Shown piece after piece: positions 1 through 5,855 of a DNA stretch of 5,855 nt (its first letter is position 1; each line of letters begins with the position of its first letter). Both the position numbers and the translations under genes were made by a program. Below the pieces are notes generated by a model. The model worked only from the letters and a program-made list of their open reading frames with translations. It was not told where the DNA came from and did not search any database. The stretch lies in NCBI GenBank assembly GCA_014799665.1, contig JAAVHP010000024.1:1-5855 (forward strand), given 5' to 3'. The DNA is from Clostridiales bacterium (GTDB taxonomy: Bacteria > Bacillota > Clostridia > Christensenellales > Pumilibacteraceae).

Positions 1-1050
1 ACGGAGTCTGACCCGAAAGAGAGGGCTGAGTTGTGGCAAACGGCTATCGGCTTACAAAAGGTCGATGGTTTGAGCGTGTCTGACTATTTGATTGAAACGG
101 CTAAGAAGCACATTGAGGGAGAGGTCTCTATTGATGATGTTGATGCACTAATCTCCACTTATTATCGCAGTGAGGCTGCGCGTGAGATACCGGAAGATAT
201 AAAGGAAGCTGACGAGGTGTCAAAGAATATTGTCCGAATTCTTTCCGAGTCTTCATTCTCTTTCTCGGTACAGGGATTAGCAGGACTACATCGCCGAATT
301 TTCAAAGGGGTAATGAAACATGCCGGAGACTTCCGTGAATACAACATTACTAAGAAGGAATGGGTGCTTGACGGGGAAACAGTGCTTTATGGTCCATTTG
401 AGGATCTGACGCGGACCATTGAATACGATCTTGAACAGGAACGAAGTTTCCGGTATAAAGGATTGACACAGGTTCAGATAATAGAACATCTCGCCCGTTT
501 TATTTCAGGGATATGGCAGATCCATCCTTTCCCTGAAGGTAATACCCGAACCACTGCCGTATTCTTGATAAAGTATCTCCGTTCAATGGGTATTCCAGCC
601 ACCAATGATATGTTTAAAGAACATTCGTGGTATTTTCGCAATGCACTTGTTAGGGCAAACTATCGTAATGCCCTTAAAGGCATTGAGCCAACTATAGAAT
701 ATCTCGTTTTATTCTTCCGGAACCTGATCTACGGGGAGAACAATGAATTGAAGAACCGCTATCTACATATTCGGTGGAATGACACTAAACCTCAAATTGA
801 CGTTTTGAATCCCGCTAAACGCCAAAATGACGTATTAGAAACGTCGGAAGCACAAAATGTGAAACTGACGTTGAAAGAGATGGCCGTTGTCAGGCTTATA
901 AGGGAAGATCCTAAAATTTCAATTGCCACCATCACAACCAAAACAGGACTCTCAAGGCGCACCATCGACCGCACTATTGTTTCATTAAAAGAAAAAGGAC
1001 TATTAACCAGAGAAGGGGCAAAGAACAATGCTACATGGGTAATCATTTAG
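1..1050 (+). CDS. Fic-domain nucleotidyltransferase with VbhA-like N-terminus and C-terminal winged helix (5' partial)
   Basis: Fic proteins transfer a nucleotide moiety, usually AMP from ATP, to a hydroxyl side chain of a target protein in the cytoplasm. The frame is open to base 1, and the residues before the TTG at 31 continue the N-terminal domain (SDPKERAELWQTAIGL), so I treat the gene as cut by the window edge. Numbering from that TTG, residues 2-46 resemble the VbhA antitoxin helix, including LQKVDG at 8-13. A flap hairpin (VLDGETVLYGP) lies at 112-122. The Fic motif HPFPEGNTR is at 165-173, with catalytic His165, Glu169, Asn171 and Arg173. Residues about 278-339 form a winged helix (GLSRRTIDRTIVSLKEKGLL), so the protein may bind DNA, perhaps its own promoter. 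The usual second arginine, HxFxEGNxRxxR, is Ala176. A short degenerate repeat links the Fic core to the winged helix. Fic identity is sure; target, reaction and true start are not visible. Confidence 0.93.
   Translation, partial: TESDPKERAELWQTAIGLQKVDGLSVSDYLIETAKKHIEGEVSIDDVDALISTYYRSEAAREIPEDIKEADEVSKNIVRILSESSFSFSVQGLAGLHRRIFKGVMKHAGDFREYNITKKEWVLDGETVLYGPFEDLTRTIEYDLEQERSFRYKGLTQVQIIEHLARFISGIWQIHPFPEGNTRTTAVFLIKYLRSMGIPATNDMFKEHSWYFRNALVRANYRNALKGIEPTIEYLVLFFRNLIYGENNELKNRYLHIRWNDTKPQIDVLNPAKRQNDVLETSEAQNVKLTLKEMAVVRLIREDPKISIATITTKTGLSRRTIDRTIVSLKEKGLLTREGAKNNATWVII
785..844 (+). repeat. Imperfect 30-base tandem repeat inside the Fic linker
   Basis: Two adjacent 30-base units (785-814 and 815-844) share 19 of their first 25 bases, including CTAAAC, CAAA and TGACGT. 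They are in frame and encode KPQIDVLNPA and KRQNDVLETS. A weaker third echo (AQNVKLTLKE) follows. The repeat lies between the Fic core and the winged helix, so it probably forms a flexible linker that can vary in length. I saw no sign that it acts at the DNA level. Confidence 0.6.
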
Positions 1051-1235
1051 GCAAAAAGTTGAACATCTATTGGGTAACGAGTACCCCATCACCGCAATGA
1101 AATCATTTTGCTCATCTCAAATACGCTCACTATATAGAGTCTTCCCGGTAATGTCCTATTATCTGTTATGAACGCTTTTTAGTTAGGTATTAAATCTTTT
1201 CATCAACCAATTAGGATGTGAATTATAGAATATAA

Positions 1236-4200
1236 TCACTTCTTTTTCCGTCCAGTTTCCAATTCCGTCCCTAAAAAGAAACCTTTTCTGATGTCAGCAG
1301 GGAGTTCTCCGACTATTAACGACCAATGAATACGACATTCATTCATTTCATCACTGTTTTGCATATATTCTGAGAGTTGACCTACAAGCCTCCCCCCGTA
1401 AAATAGCAAATCAGCTTTAACAGAAGAACTAATATCCTGATTTATCATTACTTTATCAGGTAATTCGTGGAGGAACTTAATAAGTCGCTTGAGTTTTGGA
1501 TCCTTAATGATGCCAACACGTATCCATGTCATAAGACATTTAATATAACATATAGAGATATCATCATGGAGATAGTGTAACCGATTGATAACCTCCTCGA
1601 CAATATTCTGCATTCCAAATTTACCGTCATTGTTATTATAGCATTCTAGTACGGCGTTGAAACCATCATAAATAAAACTCGGAGAACCTGATTGAATACT
1701 TTTTGACAGAATATGGCGGACCAGTCTCTGATTATGCTTACCTTCCGCACGCATTAATCTGCCATCAAAAGTCAGCATCTTTATTATAGACGTGGCAAAT
1801 GGAAATAGATCTCTATATTCATTAAGACAACCTAACAGATCAGCTACCAAGCCAGGGCTGACTTTAGCGATATTTGTTCTTGATATGAATAGATTAACCA
1901 TTCTCATAGCCTCAGTCCAGAAACGACGCATTCCTCCCATAAGAGTTTCTGAATCATCTTCGCTGATAGAATTGCTATTTTCTGTGATAAAGCAACAGAT
2001 CCTATCCAATATTCGTTCTATTTGGTCGGTAGTCAGATATTTACGGCAATTAATAAATAATGCCAAACTATCACTGAAATTATCAATTGGTACAGACGAA
2101 GAAATACCCGAAACTTGACCTAAGAGAAATTTATCAACAAACTCATTTATAGTATGCCTAAAATTTGCTTCCCAAGGCTTACCGTTTAACGACTTTACAT
2201 TTACGCCGAGTACATTGATTATGTTGGTTGAATGAAATGATTCCCATTCTGAAGCTATGAAATTATCAATTTCAAGTAGATACTTTTCTGGCAGTAGTAA
2301 ATACACCTCGCCAAGTCGCTCCACACCAGCGCGGAGGACGTCAGGATTGTCCACTTTGAGGGCACAAATTATATTGTTAATTACGTTTTCATCGCCTTCC
2401 CATTCATTGATTACCGCTGAAGGACGTGGATAATCATTATTATAAAAATCCAAAGCAACAGGCTTTTTCAATATTTCCCACCATATAGTTTTACATTGTT
2501 CTAATGGTAGGGAATTGTAAGCTGTGGTAAGATATCCAGTAAAATTCTCAGTGTTTTTTCCATGAAGGCGAATGAGAAGTTGAGTAATTAATTCAACTCT
2601 ATCCACATCAGTTAAAACACATAACCTGCTCAACAACGGAATAACAATATTATAATCGCGAGGAGAAATCTGATCCTTATCGCCTTGTATTAAAGATTTA
2701 TATTCGTATAATTCATCGAAAATACCATTAATAACAGTTTGATCAAATTTTTTCATCAAAAAATCTCTTGAGAAAGTCAACTCAAACGATTTTTCATCGT
2801 TCGCTTCAATAAGATAGCTGATCGCGCCTTTAATATCAATTTCAGCCAATAATGGCAATGCCTTTTTTGCGACATCGGAATTTATAGATCCTGCGTATAA
2901 TCCTATAGCTCTCCCATATTCCTCCGCGATCAAAAAGTATCTTGCCGCTCCAACATATTTTAAAATATACCCATTGCCTCCAGAAGACCAAGTACTGGTA
3001 GTATTCCCAATATTAAAACCGTGAATGCGCTTATACCCCCCTTTATTTTCTGTATCCATTTCCTTTGTTGCATAATCACGATATTTGATGAACGGAGGAA
3101 ATGTATTGACATTATTGTCCGGTTTTTCCCTTTTAGCAACTTTTAAACAGCTTTCTAGTATGATTAACGCACTTGAATGGAAATCTGACGAAGCGTTGAG
3201 CAATAACTTTCTTCTAGCATCATCAACACTTTGTTCCAGCAACATTATCGCATTTCTATTCTCACCGATTTCGACTAGGATACGAGATTTCCATAAAACT
3301 CCTTTGTAATCATCTGCCGAGACTGTCCATAATTCAAGTATCTTCTTACATGATGCAATATCATTGTGTTGGAGATACCATATAGCCTTTTCATTCTGCA
3401 ATTTACGATAGATCGAATATGAAGCATTATTATAGTTGTTTTCGATTTTTTGAAGTAACCTCAAAAACTTATCATCTCTCCGCTGACGGAAAATTCTGAG
3501 CAAGGATAGAGTAAGGTTTTCAATATATTTACGAGCATCAGCGGTGACATTTCCACTGATTTCCGCCACCCATTCTAGAGCTTTTACATACCATGAATGG
3601 TCAATCCATACAGGCATGAAAGAAACGGATAGTCGCCAATCCAATTCCGATAGAAATTCCAACTTGTCCGAATCTTTTTCAATCTCTTGAAATTTTTTTT
3701 CATAGAACGGGAATAATTCCCATGTATCACTGAAATTATATATTTTATCAACGGGTAAAATGAGCCAATTAGGGTATGACTCTCTAATTGTTCTCATTTC
3801 CATAGTAAGTTCTTTTAGAGATAAATCGTTGGTAATTCTATTTATAGATATTTTACCAGACCATTTGATCTCAGAAAGATATTCGTCACCAAGATATGAA
3901 AGTATAAAATCGATAGCCTCAGTAACGTCTGTCGAACAGGATGCTGTCGGAATAAGCCGAACACCTCGTTTCTCCATTAATTGAGATTCCGATAAATGTG
4001 GCATAGATCCAATATGAATCAGATAGACAGGCAACATACGATGTCCCATAATATCGCGGAACCATCCAAGCCAACTCAAAAAATTGGGATCATCTCCTGA
4101 GAATCCAATTAAGACGAATTGAGTCTCTATCAACGCCTGACGTACTGTATTCACAAATTCTGGAAATCGCGAGGGATATGTTCTATAATCCTCTTCAGTA

Positions 4201-4739
4201 ATGATGAAGGGACGGTTGTCAGGAAAAGAACCATGTACTTTGACAATACGTGGGTGAGGTTGATATATGAGAGAATCCTTAGATGTAACAACATTATAGT
4301 GCTTGCATATTTTTATGGCAGCATCTTCAAGAAGTGTGTCATAGTTCGTCGTGAAAATATCTCTCCAGTTAAGATTAACCAATTTCTCATGCAAATCTCC
4401 CGGGGCAATTGCGTTATTTGGTAACGATTCCTTGATTAGCTCTTCCAATGCATTCCTACCCTTGACACTCTCTACCTGTTGGGCAAGTCGCAGTGCTGAC
4501 TTCAATCGTAGTTCATAGTCAAGAGGTTCGCGGCCATAAAGTTCCTTATGAAATCGAGAGCATAATTCTCCCCAATCGCACATTCTAACGCCCTCGCTCA
4601 TAACAGCATTTTTTGAGAACCCTGCGCCCACCATAACAGAAGCTTTGCCCCTACGAAGATAACGGCGTATCTGCTCCAAATCCATTAGTACGGAAGAGTC
4701 TATAGACTTAATAATATTATCAAAACGAGTCTTATCCAT
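1236..4739 (-). CDS. Large SIR2-domain protein with helical repeat C-terminus; candidate DSR-type antiphage NADase
   Basis: An 1167-residue cytosolic protein with no signal peptide or membrane segment. Residues about 15-285 are a SIR2-like fold: VGAGFS at 37-42 (NAD+ loop), FTTNYD at 129-134 with Asn132, KVHGS at 167-171 with His169, and GFSGDDPNF at 212-220. In bacterial defence sirtuins this fold hydrolyses NAD+ rather than deacetylating proteins; Asn132 and His169 fall almost where I recall the catalytic Asn133 and His171 of DSR2. Residues about 340-540 and 590-1150 are mostly amphipathic helices with TPR-like spacing, joined by a Gly/Asn/Thr-rich stretch near 565-592. This half would be the sensor and oligomerisation region, as in DSR proteins. 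There is no Walker A motif, so it is not a STAND ATPase of the Avs5 kind. The ATG at 4739 leaves a normal lead-in to the SIR2 loop. The leader is A/T-rich without a Shine-Dalgarno sequence. The gene stands alone behind a terminator. SIR2 assignment is firm; the defence role is inferred. Confidence 0.9.
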   Translation of the reverse strand: MDKTRFDNIIKSIDSSVLMDLEQIRRYLRRGKASVMVGAGFSKNAVMSEGVRMCDWGELCSRFHKELYGREPLDYELRLKSALRLAQQVESVKGRNALEELIKESLPNNAIAPGDLHEKLVNLNWRDIFTTNYDTLLEDAAIKICKHYNVVTSKDSLIYQPHPRIVKVHGSFPDNRPFIITEEDYRTYPSRFPEFVNTVRQALIETQFVLIGFSGDDPNFLSWLGWFRDIMGHRMLPVYLIHIGSMPHLSESQLMEKRGVRLIPTASCSTDVTEAIDFILSYLGDEYLSEIKWSGKISINRITNDLSLKELTMEMRTIRESYPNWLILPVDKIYNFSDTWELFPFYEKKFQEIEKDSDKLEFLSELDWRLSVSFMPVWIDHSWYVKALEWVAEISGNVTADARKYIENLTLSLLRIFRQRRDDKFLRLLQKIENNYNNASYSIYRKLQNEKAIWYLQHNDIASCKKILELWTVSADDYKGVLWKSRILVEIGENRNAIMLLEQSVDDARRKLLLNASSDFHSSALIILESCLKVAKREKPDNNVNTFPPFIKYRDYATKEMDTENKGGYKRIHGFNIGNTTSTWSSGGNGYILKYVGAARYFLIAEEYGRAIGLYAGSINSDVAKKALPLLAEIDIKGAISYLIEANDEKSFELTFSRDFLMKKFDQTVINGIFDELYEYKSLIQGDKDQISPRDYNIVIPLLSRLCVLTDVDRVELITQLLIRLHGKNTENFTGYLTTAYNSLPLEQCKTIWWEILKKPVALDFYNNDYPRPSAVINEWEGDENVINNIICALKVDNPDVLRAGVERLGEVYLLLPEKYLLEIDNFIASEWESFHSTNIINVLGVNVKSLNGKPWEANFRHTINEFVDKFLLGQVSGISSSVPIDNFSDSLALFINCRKYLTTDQIERILDRICCFITENSNSISEDDSETLMGGMRRFWTEAMRMVNLFISRTNIAKVSPGLVADLLGCLNEYRDLFPFATSIIKMLTFDGRLMRAEGKHNQRLVRHILSKSIQSGSPSFIYDGFNAVLECYNNNDGKFGMQNIVEEVINRLHYLHDDISICYIKCLMTWIRVGIIKDPKLKRLIKFLHELPDKVMINQDISSSVKADLLFYGGRLVGQLSEYMQNSDEMNECRIHWSLIVGELPADIRKGFFLGTELETGRKKK

Positions 4740-4766
4740 TTTTATGCAATTAAATTTGAGGGAATT

Positions 4767-4774
4767 GAAAATTA
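4767..4774 (-). promoter_or_regulatory. Weak candidate -7 element for the SIR2 gene
   Basis: Read on the minus strand, TAATTTTC matches seven of eight positions of the Bacteroidota -7 consensus TAnnTTTG. It would place transcription start about 20 bases before the SIR2 ATG. No good TTTG -33 box lies at the usual spacing; the nearest resemblance is TTAG, 22 bases upstream. The case rests mainly on position: a terminator lies just upstream, so the SIR2 gene needs a promoter somewhere in 4740-4825. Confidence 0.25.
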
Positions 4775-4825
4775 TAAAGATTCGGCTTTTACATTGCTAA
4801 CCCACTTATGAAACTATCCATTTTT

Positions 4826-4861
4826 GAAAAAACAAACCTTGAGGTGTTGAATCCACCTCAA
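4826..4861 (-). terminator. Rho-independent terminator between the phosphoesterase and SIR2 genes
   Basis: On the minus strand, a perfect 8-bp stem (TTGAGGTG / CACCTCAA, bases 4839-4861) with a 7-base loop is followed by GGTTTGTTTTTTC. It lies about 70 bases after the phosphoesterase stop codon and about 90 bases before the SIR2 start. It should end the transcript of the phosphoesterase operon and insulate the SIR2 gene from it. The plus-strand side has only a mixed A/T stretch and no plus-strand gene reads into it. Confidence 0.8.
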
Positions 4862-4931
4862 TTTTATATATTAAACCCAAATCTTCAGTCTTAAAAAGGG
4901 TGTTAGCACGTAGATACATTGGACAAATATA

Positions 4932-5693
4932 TTATAATTCAATAAATGAGGAATCATTAAAGTGAGTATTTTCTCCACAGAAGACGTAGCCGAGAGGATT
5001 GCTGACGAGATGGGTATTGCCAATCATTAGGTCAGTGTTATGATGTGAATGACCATAAATCCATGCTGAGATACGACTGTCGGCAATGAAATCACCGAGT
5101 TCGGTGGCGTAGGCAGCATTCAGCACACCTCCCTTATGTTTATCTTCGATGGCTTCGAATGTTGGCAGATGGTGTGTAATAACTACTATATTTTCGGCAT
5201 TGCTCTCCATTACCGCTTTCTTGATAAATGAAAGGTTTCTCTCATATTCATCGTTGATGTTCTGAGGGATAAGACGCCGCTTGTTATAAAGGATCTGAGC
5301 ATAGTCGTTCATCCCGTTCTGAATGGCGAATTCGTCAACAGGTGGGATTTTTGACCATAATGTTGAGAGAATAAAATCAACATTATCTATCCTCACAACT
5401 CTGTTGTGATAGTAGCCGACATTTGGAAGGAACATCTTTTGCCAACTATCGCCTTGTGCTGCGATATCTCCGTTGTTGTAAAATTCGTGATTTCCAGCAA
5501 CCATCAATACCTGACAGTAGTTTTCAGAAGCCCATTTCCAGAATCTAAGATGCGGAATTGTAGTGTCAACAAGATAACCGACATCACCGGCAATGACAAG
5601 TACATCACCGACCACCTCCAGTGGCAGTGACTTCATGAAGCGCATATTATCATGAAACTCCATGTGCAGATCCGAGCAATACTGTATCTTCAT
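4932..5693 (-). CDS. Calcineurin-like metallophosphoesterase
   Basis: A 253-residue cytosolic enzyme of the calcineurin-like phosphoesterase superfamily, which uses a two-metal centre (often Mn or Fe) to hydrolyse phosphomonoesters or phosphodiesters. All the metal-ligand blocks are present in order: SDLH with Asp8 and His10, GDV with Asp37, GNHE with Asn68 and His69, THH with His174, and GHSHH with His215 and His217. Length is normal for a single-domain member, and no signal peptide or extra domain is seen. The ATG at 5693 starts directly before the first beta strand (MKIQYCSDLH), the usual start in this family. The gene begins 30 bases after the stop of an upstream minus-strand gene, so the two are probably cotranscribed; a terminator follows about 70 bases after its stop. 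The substrate cannot be told from sequence: nucleotide, lipid or protein phosphates and cyclic nucleotides are all possible. Family assignment is firm and there is no direct evidence of a role in defence. Confidence 0.93.
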   Translation of the reverse strand: MKIQYCSDLHMEFHDNMRFMKSLPLEVVGDVLVIAGDVGYLVDTTIPHLRFWKWASENYCQVLMVAGNHEFYNNGDIAAQGDSWQKMFLPNVGYYHNRVVRIDNVDFILSTLWSKIPPVDEFAIQNGMNDYAQILYNKRRLIPQNINDEYERNLSFIKKAVMESNAENIVVITHHLPTFEAIEDKHKGGVLNAAYATELGDFIADSRISAWIYGHSHHNTDLMIGNTHLVSNPLGYVFCGENTHFNDSSFIEL

Positions 5694-5723
5694 CCTTCAA
5701 AAGAGTTTCCTGTATAACAAAAG

Positions 5724-5855
5724 TTACAACTCGATTTGCTTCAATAATTTTAATAATGTACGGATTGAATCGGCCTTTTTGCCCACTTTTGCGTATTCGT
5801 CCAGAATTGCGGGATTCATTTGCTTGAAATCGCTCAACTCCATTCTGATATCTTC
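5724..5855 (-). CDS. C-terminal end of an unidentified protein (5' partial)
   Basis: The minus-strand frame is open from the window edge to a TAA at 5724-5726, giving 43 residues that end in LLKLLKQIEL. The tail is charged and helical, with an NPAILDEYAK segment and a leucine-rich final helix. I do not recognise the family. An internal ATG 12 bases from the edge could in principle start a 39-residue peptide, but an open frame running to the edge makes a cut larger gene more likely. The stop lies 30 bases before the phosphoesterase ATG on the same strand with no terminator between them, which suggests an operon. Confidence 0.6.
   Translation of the reverse strand, partial: EDIRMELSDFKQMNPAILDEYAKVGKKADSIRTLLKLLKQIEL

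Noticed and set aside
31..33. TTG as the true start of the fic gene
   Set aside because: The frame is open to base 1, and the upstream residues fit the N-terminal helix seen in this Fic subgroup. The purine-rich stretch before the TTG could pass for a ribosome site but is weak evidence in this kind of genome.
1072..1086. Small hairpin GGGTA-ACGAG-TACCC after the fic stop as a terminator
   Set aside because: Only a 5-bp stem and no T-run on either side, so it does not meet the usual picture of an intrinsic terminator.
1051..1235. A small gene or RNA in the gap between fic and the SIR2 gene
   Set aside because: I found no open frame with a plausible start and no strong stem-loop structure; CTATATAG near 1131 is a short A/T palindrome expected by chance.
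1563..1583. RLHYLH (residues 1053-1058 of the SIR2 protein) as a HEPN RNase Rx4-6H motif
   Set aside because: The first position after Arg is Leu rather than the usual polar residue. The motif is short enough to arise by chance, and no HEPN helical context is recognisable.
4119..4424. 101-codon plus-strand open frame opposite the SIR2 domain
   Set aside because: It lies wholly antisense to the conserved SIR2 motif region and its translation resembles no protein family, so it is a shadow of the real gene.
1236..4739. Avs5 or other SIR2-STAND NTPase
   Set aside because: No GxxxxGK[S/T] Walker A motif is present anywhere after the SIR2 domain.

Overview
The window looks like chromosomal or accessory DNA of a Bacteroidota bacterium, probably Bacteroidales. 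The Fic and metallophosphoesterase proteins resemble families common in that phylum, and the start codons lack convincing Shine-Dalgarno sequences and sit in A/T-rich leaders. G+C is moderate to low: hand counts on sampled 60-base lines give about 28-53%. The phylum call is an inference from protein style, not from a search.

Layout. Bases 1-1050 (+) hold a Fic-domain protein cut at its 5' end by the window edge. It has an N-terminal VbhA-antitoxin-like helix, a Fic core with HPFPEGNTR, and a C-terminal winged helix. A 185-base gap with no convincing gene follows. Bases 1236-4739 (-) hold one 1167-residue protein, convergent with fic: an N-terminal SIR2-type NADase domain and about 850 residues of mostly helical, TPR-like sequence. 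This is the architecture of defence-associated sirtuins (DSR type). Bases 4740-4931 hold a strong intrinsic terminator on the minus strand and a weak candidate promoter for the SIR2 gene. Bases 4932-5693 (-) hold a calcineurin-like metallophosphoesterase. Bases 5724-5855 (-) hold the last 43 codons of an unidentified gene, 30 bases upstream of the phosphoesterase and probably in the same operon.

How they may work together. The SIR2 protein is best read as a stand-alone abortive-infection NADase: the SIR2 domain would deplete NAD+ once the helical C-terminal region senses a phage product. The terminator before it suggests that it is transcribed on its own. The Fic protein is probably a toxin-antitoxin-like AMP-transferase or a related nucleotide transferase, with a noncanonical active site and inhibitory motif. 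The neighbourhood therefore has the flavour of a defence or stress island, but nothing in the sequence shows that the Fic, SIR2 and phosphoesterase proteins form one system. The most interesting item is the SIR2-helical repeat protein, whose large sensor region I cannot assign to any named family.
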